NCBI RefSeq assembly: GCF_001625365.1
Contig: NZ_LJJF01000001.1
Location: forward strand, 124,001-188,000
Source of the DNA: Streptomyces sp. MJM8645
GTDB lineage: Bacteria > Actinomycetota > Actinomycetes > Streptomycetales > Streptomycetaceae
Length of the DNA: 64,000 nucleotides
Direction: 5' to 3'
Shown here: positions 42,411 through 49,546 of the stretch, one piece after another
Layout: the number at the start of each line of letters is the position of its first letter
How positions within the stretch are numbered: the first letter of the stretch is position 1
Translations under genes and position numbers: made by a program
Notes under the pieces: generated by a model
What the model saw: only the letters and a program-made list of their open reading frames with translations
Database searches by the model: none
What the model was told of the DNA's origin: nothing

Positions 42411-42464
42411 GCTACCGGCCGGGGTGGTGCTACCGGCCGGGGTGGTGCTACCGGCCGGGGTGGT
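42411..42464. repeat. Three exact 18-bp tandem repeats at a gene's 3' end
   Basis: GCTACCGGCCGGGGTGGT occurs at 42411-42428, 42429-42446 and 42447-42464. Each unit has CTA (TAG on the minus strand); the one at 42448-42450 is the stop codon of the tautomerase-like gene. Confidence 0.9.
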
Positions 42465-42798
42465 GGACGAAGCGGTAGGTCTCGCGGTCCAGTTCGGTGA
42501 CCTCCACGCCGATCGCGGCGGGCACGTCGAGGCGGGCCTGAAGCGCGGCGAGCACCCGGGCCGTCAGCTCGGCGCGCTGCGCGGCGCTGCGGCCGGCCAG
42601 GATCTTGATCTCCACCAGCACCACCGCGCGCCCGTCCGCCCCGTCGCCGACCACGTGGCGCCCGGCCGGGCGGAACAGTGTCTTACAGTCCGCCACGGTG
42701 GTGTCGATCACCTCGGCGATCAGCCGGTGGACCTCCTCGGCGAAGCCCGCCTGGTCGAGGGCGAGGCCGGCGGAGTGGTCGACCAGGATCTGCGGCAC
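42448..42798 (-). CDS. CHMI/tautomerase-superfamily protein
   Basis: A 116-aa protein related to 5-carboxymethyl-2-hydroxymuconate isomerase: an amino-terminal Pro after the initiator (VPQILVDHSAGLAL), then VLVEIKILAGRSAAQRAELTARV and VEVTELDRETYRF. The tautomerase superfamily uses Pro1 as general base. The GTG at 42798 is chosen since GGGAGG lies 5 nt upstream; the longer ATG form would bury Pro1 and abolish the known mechanism. It is alone, without other homoprotocatechuate genes. Confidence 0.78.
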   Translation of the reverse strand: MPQILVDHSAGLALDQAGFAEEVHRLIAEVIDTTVADCKTLFRPAGRHVVGDGADGRAVVLVEIKILAGRSAAQRAELTARVLAALQARLDVPAAIGVEVTELDRETYRFVHHPGR

Positions 42799-42921
42799 GG
42801 AAACCTCCCGGGAGACGGAGCCCCCGTCGGGCCCCTCGGACAGTGCCGCGACGCTACCGCGCGCGGCCGCACGACCCTCGGGCAGGGCGCTCACCGAGGT
42901 GTGACACGGCGACGGCGCGGC

Positions 42922-42958
42922 GCTCCCGGTCCCCCGTTGCGCCGGGGGTACCGGGAGC
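42922..42958. terminator. Terminator hairpin downstream of the RNase gene
   Basis: GCTCCCGGTCCCCC pairs with GGGGGTACCGGGAGC (14 bp with one bulged T, 8-nt loop). Confidence 0.7.
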
Positions 42959-42979
42959 CCTGGAGCGTGAACAGCGTGG

Positions 42980-43372
42980 TCAGCAGCCGAAGTTGATCAG
43001 GCGGAAGGTCACGTAGTGGTCGCCGGTGTAGTAGTCCTCGCGGGTGCGCTGGCCGGTGACGACCCGGCGGGTGCCGCGGGTCGGCGAGCCAGGCGTCACC
43101 ACGGTGTACTCGTGGTAGTAGCCGTAGGACTGGCTCGGCAGCACGCGCTCCTTGTTCTGGAACACCACGCCGTCCTGGCTGTACGGGAAGGGCCCGCCGG
43201 AGGCGATCAGGTTGAGCGTGGTGCGCGCCTGCGACGGCAGGGCGGACAGGCACACCGAGCCGCTCACCGCGGCGTGCGCCTCGGTGGCGACCGCGACGGG
43301 CGCGAGGGTCATCAGGGCGACGGCGGTGACGGCGGCGGCGCGGGACTTCCACGCGCGTAGAGTTCGGGTCAT
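42980..43372 (-). CDS. Secreted guanyl-specific ribonuclease (RNase Sa-like)
   Basis: A 130-aa precursor with a Sec signal (cleavage near ATEAHA-AV). The mature 96-aa region is very close to RNase Sa from Streptomyces aureofaciens: VCLSALPSQARTTLNLIASG, PYSQDGVVFQNKERVLPSQS, catalytic Glu in YYHEYTV, Arg in TRGTRR, His in TGDHYVTF and the terminal Cys for the single disulfide. It cleaves RNA after guanosine outside the cell. No barstar-type inhibitor gene is visible in the window. The ATG at 43372 is the likely start; an ATG at 43384 is possible. Confidence 0.95.
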   Translation of the reverse strand: MTRTLRAWKSRAAAVTAVALMTLAPVAVATEAHAAVSGSVCLSALPSQARTTLNLIASGGPFPYSQDGVVFQNKERVLPSQSYGYYHEYTVVTPGSPTRGTRRVVTGQRTREDYYTGDHYVTFRLINFGC

Positions 43373-43504
43373 GACAACCAGCATGGCGACCGGCCCGGCC
43401 CGCCGAAAGCCCTGATCCAACTCTTCATCTCGGGTCAACTCGACGTACTCGCAGCAGACTTGACCTGGACAGCGGTCGGGCCGAGCCGAGGCCGGACGCG
43501 CCTG

Positions 43505-43535
43505 CGCCACCGGGGCGTTCACCGCCCCGGTGGCG
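43505..43535. terminator. Terminator hairpin downstream of the phospholipase gene
   Basis: CGCCACCGGGGCG-TTCAC-CGCCCCGGTGGCG: a perfect 13-bp stem with 5-nt loop. Confidence 0.8.
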
Positions 43536-43552
43536 CGTCCGGCGTCTCGGCG

Positions 43553-44632
43553 TCAGCCCCGGGGCAGGGCCAGGGACTGGACGGCCGGCAGCTTGCGCCA
43601 GTCGCTGGAGACGATGCTGGCGTGCGCCCGGGCCAGTTGCTCGGTGCGGGCGCGGGCCTGCTCGGCCGTCGGGTCGGTGGCGCTGATGGCGGGCGCCACG
43701 TTGTGCGCGTCCGTCATGACCAGCAGGTAGTGCGAGCGGTCGTACCACGCGGTGTCGACGCCGTTGAGGTACGTGGCGGCGTCGCCGTCGAAGACCACGA
43801 ACCAGGGCCGGATCCCGGCGTCCGCGCCCGTGTACGCGGCGCGCGGGTCGCCGGTCTTGGCGCCGTGCACGGCGGGGAACAGCTGGGCGTCGCCGATCCG
43901 GCCCGCGGCGGCGAGGTCGCGCAGGTGGCGGCCGTACTCGACGTCGGTGTGCAGGGTGTCGAAGGGGTTGCTCTCCTCGACCGTCCCCGGGATCGCGTAC
44001 AGCAGGACCTTTCCGGCCAGCGCCGCGCGGCTCGGCCAGTTGCCGGCCCGCACCGCCTCGTCGACGCTGGCGTACGAGCCGCCGCCCGGCTTGGCGAGCA
44101 GGTCGGCGGGGCGCAGCACGGCCGGGCCCAGGTGGGCGGCGATCAGCGTGTCCAGTTCCGTCGGCCCCATGCCGAGGTTGGCGGAGAAGCCCGCCTTCAG
44201 CTCCAGCTTGACGACCAGCGGGCCGGCGCCGGGGTGGGCGCCGAGCCAGACCCGGACGTCGTCGAGGCAGTTCTCCAGGTTCTTGTTGGCGCCGCCGCTG
44301 TAGAGCTGCGCCGGGGTGCTGGCGGCGGTGCAGTTGTTGGAGTTGCCGAGCGGGTTGGAGTGGCTGACCTTCCACTCCTTGGTGACGATGTCCGTCCAGA
44401 TGTCCAGCTCGATCATCCCGGTGCCGGTGTCGAGCCCCTGGGCGAGGTACGGGTAGGCGGCCGGGTCGTAGGTGTTGTGCAGGCCGACGGTGGTGGCCGA
44501 GCCGAACGGCAGGTCCGCCGGGCCGCTCGCGGCCGCGTCCTGCGCCGCGTCGGCGGTCGCCGGTATCAGGGCCGCGGCAGCGGCGAGCAGGCCGGCCGCC
44601 AGGATGGCGGCGGCGGTGCGGCGTACGGTCAC
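43553..44632 (-). CDS. Secreted Ca2+-dependent PI-PLC-like phosphodiesterase
   Basis: A 359-aa exported protein. The Sec signal ends near ATADAAQDA. The PLC-like TIM-barrel shows TTVGLHNTYDP (catalytic His), GMIELDIWTDIVTKEWKVSHSN (acidic metal ligands, second His) and VVKLELKAGF, as in the Ca2+-dependent phosphoinositide-specific PLC family (PF16670) of actinobacteria. It would hydrolyse glycerophospho- or inositol lipids outside the cell. It starts with GTG at 44632. Confidence 0.82.
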   Translation of the reverse strand: MTVRRTAAAILAAGLLAAAAALIPATADAAQDAAASGPADLPFGSATTVGLHNTYDPAAYPYLAQGLDTGTGMIELDIWTDIVTKEWKVSHSNPLGNSNNCTAASTPAQLYSGGANKNLENCLDDVRVWLGAHPGAGPLVVKLELKAGFSANLGMGPTELDTLIAAHLGPAVLRPADLLAKPGGGSYASVDEAVRAGNWPSRAALAGKVLLYAIPGTVEESNPFDTLHTDVEYGRHLRDLAAAGRIGDAQLFPAVHGAKTGDPRAAYTGADAGIRPWFVVFDGDAATYLNGVDTAWYDRSHYLLVMTDAHNVAPAISATDPTAEQARARTEQLARAHASIVSSDWRKLPAVQSLALPRG

Positions 44633-44835
44633 AGGTACTGTCCCCCCAAGTGCGGATGTGCCTCCGGCCGCCCCTCCCGGACGGTCGGACGAAGCATCGC
44701 CCACCAGGGCGAGCTTCGGGTGAAGAAGACACGACAATAGCGTGACGGCTGTACCGCTCCCGCCCGGGTTAGCGTGGGCCGTCCAGCAGGCGCGGCCCGA
44801 TCCGCGCCGGAGCACCGAGCACCGGAGGAACTCCC

Positions 44836-45489
44836 GTGTCCCTGGTCCGCGTCCACAACTTCTCGATCTCGCTCGACGGCTACGGAACGGGCGAGGGGCA
44901 GAGCCTCGACTCGCCGTTCGGTCACGCCGGCGACCGGCTGCACGGCTGGTTCTTCCAGACCCGGACCTTCCGGCGGATGCACGGCCGGGAGGGCGACACC
45001 GGCGGCGACACCGGTGTCGACGACGCGATGGCCCGCACCTGGAGCGACGGCATCGGCGCGGAGATCATGGGGCGCAACAAGTTCGGCCCGCAGCGCGGCC
45101 CGTGGCAGGACCACGAGTGGCAGGGCTGGTGGGGGCCGGAGCCGGTGTTCCGCACCCCGGTCTTCGTCCTCACCCACCACCCGCGCCCCACGCTGGAGAT
45201 GGCGGGCGGGACGACCTTCCACTTCCTCGACGCCACGCCCGAGGAGGCACTGCGCCAGGCCCGGGAGGCCGCCGACGGGAAGGACGTCCGGATCGGCGGC
45301 GGCCCGAGCACCGTCCGGGCCTTCCTGGCGGCGGACCTGATCGACCACCTGCACGTGGTGGTGGTGCCGATCGTCCTCGGCCGCGGCGAGCGGCTCTGGG
45401 ACGGGCTCGAAGGCCTGGAGCAGCGCTTCCGCACCGAGGCGGTGACCAGTCCGAGCGGCGTCACCCACCTCACCTTCACCCGGCGGTGA
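44836..45489 (+). CDS. Dihydrofolate-reductase-superfamily (RibD-like) protein
   Basis: A 217-aa protein of the RibD C-terminal/DHFR fold. It shows RVHNFSISLDGY, IMGRNKFG, WWGPEPVFRTPVFVLTHHPR and the nucleotide motif VRIGGGPSTVRAFLAADLID. It starts with GTG after GGAGG. These stand-alone proteins are reductases of unclear substrate; absence of the folate-site Trp/Asp pattern argues against true DHFR. Confidence 0.85.
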   Translation: MSLVRVHNFSISLDGYGTGEGQSLDSPFGHAGDRLHGWFFQTRTFRRMHGREGDTGGDTGVDDAMARTWSDGIGAEIMGRNKFGPQRGPWQDHEWQGWWGPEPVFRTPVFVLTHHPRPTLEMAGGTTFHFLDATPEEALRQAREAADGKDVRIGGGPSTVRAFLAADLIDHLHVVVVPIVLGRGERLWDGLEGLEQRFRTEAVTSPSGVTHLTFTRR

Positions 45490-45519
45490 CCGGGCGGTAG
45501 CCGGGCAGCAGCCGAAGGC

Positions 45520-45551
45520 GGTGGCCTCCCCGCACCCGCGGGGAGGCCACC
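45520..45551. terminator. Bidirectional terminator hairpin
   Basis: GGTGGCCTCCCCGC-ACCC-GCGGGGAGGCCACC: perfect 14-bp stem, 4-nt loop, between the convergent DHFR-like and GPP methyltransferase genes. Confidence 0.85.
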
Positions 45552-45560
45552 GTCACGCTC

Positions 45561-45618
45561 GGACCGTCAGACCTGTCGGACCTGTCAGGCCCGGCCAGAA
45601 CCGGTCAGACCCGGTCGG
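45561..45618. repeat. Degenerate short repeat across the GPP methyltransferase stop
   Basis: Units of about 9-11 bp built on GTCAGACC / GTCGGACC / GTCAGGCC / GGTCAGACC follow each other. The TCA at 45605-45607 in one unit is the gene's stop codon. Confidence 0.5.
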
Positions 45619-46489
45619 CCGCGATCAGGACGTACTGGAAGGAACCGTCCCTGTAGGAGTTGATGAACGCCTCCTCGATGCCGGTGACCAGCGAGGAGGT
45701 GGCGCGCAGCTCCCAGTAGGGCAGGGTGGCGGGGGTCAGGTCGATGACGGCCTGCGGCACCAGCCGGTTGTCGGCCATGGCCCGCAGGTACTCCCGGCGG
45801 GAGTGGATGTTGCACTCGAAGTGCGCGTTGATCTGCGAGACCCACTTGGACGGCTGCCCGTAGGCGGGGTTCCAGCAGCCGGTGACGGTCACGTACCGGC
45901 CGCCGACGGCGAGGATCCGGGAGTGCTCGGCGAACAGGTCGTGCAGGTCGACGTACATGCTGGACTCGTTGTTCCACGAGCCCGCCACCTGGCCGGTCTC
46001 GAACGGCATGTCGAGCATGTTGCAGACCTGCGAGCGGACGAAGTCGCCGATGCCCAGCTCGCGGGCCCGGTTGTTGCCGAACTCGGCCTGCTTGGCGGAG
46101 AGCGTGACGCCCTGGACCCGGCAGCCGAAGCGCTGGTGGGCCATCACCATCGAGCCGCCGCGGCCGCAGCCGGCGTCCACCAGGGTGGCGTCGGACGGAA
46201 CCGCGCCCAGATGGTCGAGGAGCAGCTCGGCCTGCGCGGACTCCAGGCGGTGCAGCTCGGTGATCACCTTCTTCTCGCGCTCGCTGTCGGCCGGGTCGCC
46301 GATGGCGGCCTGGTCGACGTCGCCGATGCCGTAGTGGTGGTGGTAGAGGCCGTCCACGTCGCCGAGGCGAAGGTTGACCGGCCGTGCCTCGTGGTCCCAG
46401 TAGCGTGCGATGTCGCCCTGGTAGGGAGTCGCCGGCCCGGGGATGGCGGCGTTGTCGGCGGGGGTGGTGATGTCGTCGGTCAGGGACAT
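45605..46489 (-). CDS. gpmt: Geranyl diphosphate 2-C-methyltransferase (2-MIB pathway)
   Basis: A 294-aa SAM-dependent enzyme that makes 2-methyl-GPP. SAM motif DAGCGRGGSM (from residue 105), the QGVTLSAKQAEFGNNRARELG segment (kept here to landmarks QGVTLS and AEFGNN) and ATLPYWELRATS are typical of the GPP methyltransferases of 2-methylisoborneol clusters. The synthase gene lies 55 nt upstream on the same strand. The cyclic-nucleotide-binding gene that often opens such clusters is absent. Confidence 0.93.
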   Translation of the reverse strand: MSLTDDITTPADNAAIPGPATPYQGDIARYWDHEARPVNLRLGDVDGLYHHHYGIGDVDQAAIGDPADSEREKKVITELHRLESAQAELLLDHLGAVPSDATLVDAGCGRGGSMVMAHQRFGCRVQGVTLSAKQAEFGNNRARELGIGDFVRSQVCNMLDMPFETGQVAGSWNNESSMYVDLHDLFAEHSRILAVGGRYVTVTGCWNPAYGQPSKWVSQINAHFECNIHSRREYLRAMADNRLVPQAVIDLTPATLPYWELRATSSLVTGIEEAFINSYRDGSFQYVLIAADRV

Positions 46490-46544
46490 GCGTCAGCTCC
46501 TAGCGGGTGATCAACGGAAGAGGGATGGCTGCCGGAAACGGTGG

Positions 46545-47723
46545 TTACCAGAAGTCGGGCAGGGTGTAGCGGAAGGAGTTGGTCTGGTGCCAGAAGTGGT
46601 TGCCGTCGACCCACGCGGACACACCGCGCAGGAACCGTACGAGGGTCGGGACGGGGCAGGCCGCGGCGAGCGCGGCCGCCTCGGCCTCGAAGGCGTGCAT
46701 CAGGTCGTTGTGGACCTCGACCGCCTTGAGGTAGCCGTCCTGGTGCGAGCAGTCCTCGCGTTCGGCGATCACCACGGGCAGGTTCAGGTGCAGTCCGGGG
46801 ATGGACAGCTCCTTGGTGTACGAGTACAGGTCGTTGACGATGGTGGTGGCGTTGCCGGCCAGGGCGATCACGCGCTGCATGGCGGGTAGCGCGTGCAGTT
46901 CGGCCGGCAGCTCGTAGCCGCCGACGGTGTCCGTGATCGTCGGGCAGGGGCGGAAGTTGTTGAACTGGCGCATCGCCAGGTACTCCCACACCTGCGGGAC
47001 GTGCTCGGTCTCGGCCCACGACGCCTCGGCGAGGTACCCGAGGTGCAGCCGCGCCATGTCGTGCCGGAACCGGTCCGCCTGGGAGGGCGTGGAGGCCCGG
47101 GTGAAGTACTCCATCGCGGAGCGGTACGCCCGGCGGGGGGCGTCCTCGTACAGCGAGGCCTCCCACTCCGGGTGGTACTCCGGCGTGGTGTGCAGCGGGT
47201 CGAGCGCGGTGTGCGCCAGTAGCAGGCGCCCGCCGAGGCCGACCGGTGAGCCGCCGTGGTCCTCGCAGTAGCAGTCGTCGACCGCGTTCTCGGCGACCAT
47301 CAGGCGGGCGGCGAGCATCAGGTGGTCGACGCTGGGCGCGTCGGGGTGGCAGGCCACCATGTAGCGGCCGGTCGAGAAGCCGTCGAACTGCTTCTCCCAG
47401 TCCGGCGGGTACAGCTCGACCTCGTCCAGCGCCCAGGCCTTGATCCTGAGGCTCAGTTCCTCCACCCGCACCGGGTCGGGCTCGGCCACCGGGTGGTGGT
47501 AGAGGCCCGGGATGGCGTCGCCGGGCTTCGGCTTGGAACCACCCGGCTTGGAACCGCCCGGCTTCGAACCGCCCGGGGAGGGGCTGTCGGACGCGGGGAC
47601 GCCGGGCACGGAGGTGTTGAGTGCGGGCGCGCTCGGGGCGGGGGCGCTCTGCGCCAGGTTCAGGCCCGCGGTGCCCAGGCCGCTCGGACCGCGCAGGATC
47701 CGCTCCATCGCCGAGGAGCTCAT
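46545..47723 (-). CDS. 2-Methylisoborneol synthase (terpene cyclase)
   Basis: A 392-aa class I terpene synthase that cyclises 2-methyl-GPP to the earthy odorant 2-MIB. The Asp-rich metal site DDCYCED (149-155) and the NSE triad NDLYSYTKE (297-305) are intact. A Pro/Ala/Ser-rich disordered N-terminus of about 70 residues, including three GGSKP units, is typical. The ATG at 47723 overlaps the TGA of an upstream leader ORF (ATGA). A GTG at 47777 is an alternative start with poorer spacing. Confidence 0.93.
   Translation of the reverse strand: MSSSAMERILRGPSGLGTAGLNLAQSAPAPSAPALNTSVPGVPASDSPSPGGSKPGGSKPGGSKPKPGDAIPGLYHHPVAEPDPVRVEELSLRIKAWALDEVELYPPDWEKQFDGFSTGRYMVACHPDAPSVDHLMLAARLMVAENAVDDCYCEDHGGSPVGLGGRLLLAHTALDPLHTTPEYHPEWEASLYEDAPRRAYRSAMEYFTRASTPSQADRFRHDMARLHLGYLAEASWAETEHVPQVWEYLAMRQFNNFRPCPTITDTVGGYELPAELHALPAMQRVIALAGNATTIVNDLYSYTKELSIPGLHLNLPVVIAEREDCSHQDGYLKAVEVHNDLMHAFEAEAAALAAACPVPTLVRFLRGVSAWVDGNHFWHQTNSFRYTLPDFW
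47530..47574. repeat. Three 15-bp tandem repeats coding GGSKP
   Basis: GGCTTGGAACCACCC and two near-identical copies encode consecutive G-G-S-K-P units in the disordered N-terminus of the 2-MIB synthase; copy number probably varies between strains. Confidence 0.8.
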
Positions 47724-47785
47724 GACCCCACCGCCGCGGCGGCAGTGCGCTCGAAGGGTGTCCCCGCTCTGGTGCACAGGGGCAT
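47720..47785 (-). CDS. 21-aa leader ORF upstream of 2-MIB synthase
   Basis: ATG at 47785 follows a near-perfect GAGGAGG at 4-nt spacing. It encodes MPLCTRAGTPFERTAAAAVGS, and its TGA overlaps the synthase ATG. The synthase itself has no good ribosome binding site. Translation is probably initiated here and coupled into the synthase. The peptide contains no stretch of one amino acid that would suggest classical attenuation. Confidence 0.45.
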   Translation of the reverse strand: MPLCTRAGTPFERTAAAAVGS

Positions 47786-47911
47786 GGAGCCTCCTCTGAC
47801 TCTGATGAAGGATCGCAAGATATGACGGCTCGTCACCTGGCCGACGGCGTGGGCGGTCTTCGAACGCGCCCCCGTCTCGCTCGGTTCACAACCGTAGGTG
47901 CGGGGGTCGGT

Positions 47912-47981
47912 TCGGAAACGTTCCGGACGATCTTCTACACCCGATCAGGTGAACGTAGGCCCGTATGGCGTTTGAAACGCC
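47912..47981. promoter_or_regulatory. Two palindromes in the 2-MIB/radical SAM divergent region
   Basis: GGCGTTT-G-AAACGCC (47967-47981) is a perfect 7-1-7 inverted repeat, and CGGAA-ACG-TTCCG (47912-47924) a 5-3-5 repeat. They lie in the 295-nt gap between two divergent transcripts and may bind regulators of either. Confidence 0.45.
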
Positions 47982-48080
47982 GCCTCCTCATGCATCGGTC
48001 CGCCGCGCCCGCCGGTGTAAGGGGGAGAAGAATGGCCACGGCCCCGTGACGGAACGGGGCCAGGAAGGACGTACCAGCAC

Positions 48081-49406
48081 ATGGAGACCCAGGGCCGCAG
48101 CCGCACCGCACTGGTCGAGGACCTCATGGAGCGCTTCCCCGACGTGCCCCGGGAGGCCGTGATCAAGGAGGACCTGCTGCGCGGCGGCATGGCCTTCGAC
48201 GAGTCCGCCCTCAGCGGCAGCACCGGCACCGACGGGAGCGGCGAGGTCAAGCCGAAGTCGTACTTCATCTTCTCCTTCGACCACCGCACCCTGCCCGAAC
48301 TCGGCGCGGCCGCGCTCAACCGCCCGCCGGAGGAGGTCGTGCTCACCGGCGGCCCGTACGGGCTGCGCCGCACCGTGGTGTCGGTGCGCGTCAACCCGGA
48401 CTCGCCGTACCGGGTCGGCGCCGGGGAGGACGGCACGCTCGGCCTGTACCTCGACGGCGCGCGGATCGCCGACGTGGGCCTGCCCCCGATGCCGGACTAC
48501 TACCGACACACCCTGGCCAACGGGAAGTCGGTGATGGAGGTCGCCCCGACCATCCAGTGGGGCTACCTGATCTACCTGACGGTCTTCCGGGTCTGCCAGT
48601 ACTTCGGCGCCAAGGAGGAGTGCCAGTACTGCGACATCAACCACAACTGGCGCCAGCACAAGGCCGCCGGCCGCCCCTACACCGGGGTCAAGCCGGTCGA
48701 GGAGGTGCTGGAGGCGCTGGAGCTCATCGACCGCCACGACACCGCCCGCGCCTCCCAGGCGTACACCCTCACCGGCGGCGCCATCACCTCGCAGGTCGGC
48801 GGCCGGGACGAGGCCGACTTCTACGGCCAGTACGCCAAGGCCATCGAGGAGCGCTTCCCCGGGCGCTGGATCGGCAAGGTCGTCGCCCAGGCCCTGCCGC
48901 GCGAGGACGTCCAGCGCTTCCACGACTACGGCGTGCGGATCTACCACCCCAACTTCGAGGTCTGGGACAAGCGCCTGTTCGAGCTGTACTGCCCCGGCAA
49001 GGAGCGCTACGTCGGCCGCGACGAGTGGCACCGGCGCATCCTCGACTCCACCGAGGTGTTCGGCCCGGAGAACGTGATCCCCAACTTCGTCGCCGGGGTC
49101 GAGATGGCGCAGCCCTTCGGCTTCACCACCGTCGACGAGGCCATCGCCTCCACCCGGGAGGGCCTGCGCTTCTTCATGTCCCACGGCGTGGTGCCCCGCT
49201 TCACCACCTGGTGCCCCGAACCCACCACTCCGCTCGGCAAGGCCAACCCCCAGGGCGCCCCGCTGGAGTACCACATCCGCCTGCTCCAGGCCTACCGCGC
49301 CACCCTGGAGGAGTTTGGCCTCTCCTCCCCGCCCGGCTACGGCCCGGCCGGCCCCGGCAAGGCCGTCTTCTCGGTCAGCTCCTTCATGGACTCGCTGCCC
49401 GGCTGA
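48081..49406 (+). CDS. Radical SAM protein with CX8CX2C cluster motif
   Basis: A 441-aa protein. The cluster-binding segment reads CQYFGAKEECQYC (48594-48632), i.e. C-x8-C-x2-C, instead of C-x3-C-x2-C. Downstream are YTLTGGAITS (the GGE-like SAM motif) and PREDVQRFHDYGVRIYHPNFE, consistent with a TIM barrel, then an ending without a second cluster motif. An N-terminal domain of about 160 residues precedes the barrel. I cannot name the reaction. It is a single gene, divergent from the 2-MIB genes. Confidence 0.82.
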   Translation: METQGRSRTALVEDLMERFPDVPREAVIKEDLLRGGMAFDESALSGSTGTDGSGEVKPKSYFIFSFDHRTLPELGAAALNRPPEEVVLTGGPYGLRRTVVSVRVNPDSPYRVGAGEDGTLGLYLDGARIADVGLPPMPDYYRHTLANGKSVMEVAPTIQWGYLIYLTVFRVCQYFGAKEECQYCDINHNWRQHKAAGRPYTGVKPVEEVLEALELIDRHDTARASQAYTLTGGAITSQVGGRDEADFYGQYAKAIEERFPGRWIGKVVAQALPREDVQRFHDYGVRIYHPNFEVWDKRLFELYCPGKERYVGRDEWHRRILDSTEVFGPENVIPNFVAGVEMAQPFGFTTVDEAIASTREGLRFFMSHGVVPRFTTWCPEPTTPLGKANPQGAPLEYHIRLLQAYRATLEEFGLSSPPGYGPAGPGKAVFSVSSFMDSLPG

Positions 49407-49422
49407 GCCCCCGGCGCACGCC

Positions 49423-49465
49423 GCCCCCGGCCGACATGACGAGACGTCAGGATGATGCCGGGGGC
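49423..49465. terminator. Possible terminator after the radical SAM gene
   Basis: GCCCCCGGC and GCCGGGGGC form a 9-bp stem with a 25-nt loop. Confidence 0.4.
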
Positions 49466-49546
49466 CGTCGGACCACCGCGAGGAGGAGGCGGACCCCGCC
49501 GATCGGCGCGTAGGTGGGGGTACGAACAGCGTGTTAGCTTCCCGCC

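Noticed and set aside
42424..43016. Barstar-like inhibitor hidden near the RNase Sa gene
   Set aside because: The only small gene next to it has a tautomerase pattern with N-terminal Pro, and no other small ORF there resembles barstar.
44836..45489. Authentic dihydrofolate reductase (folA)
   Set aside because: The protein has the fold's nucleotide motif but not the folate-binding pattern, and is longer than bacterial FolA; RibD-like reductase is the safer call.
47777..47779. GTG start for the 2-MIB synthase
   Set aside because: It lies 12 nt or more from the GAGGAGG and would add residues unlike the usual N-terminus. The ATGA-coupled ATG at 47723 is preferred, though not proven.
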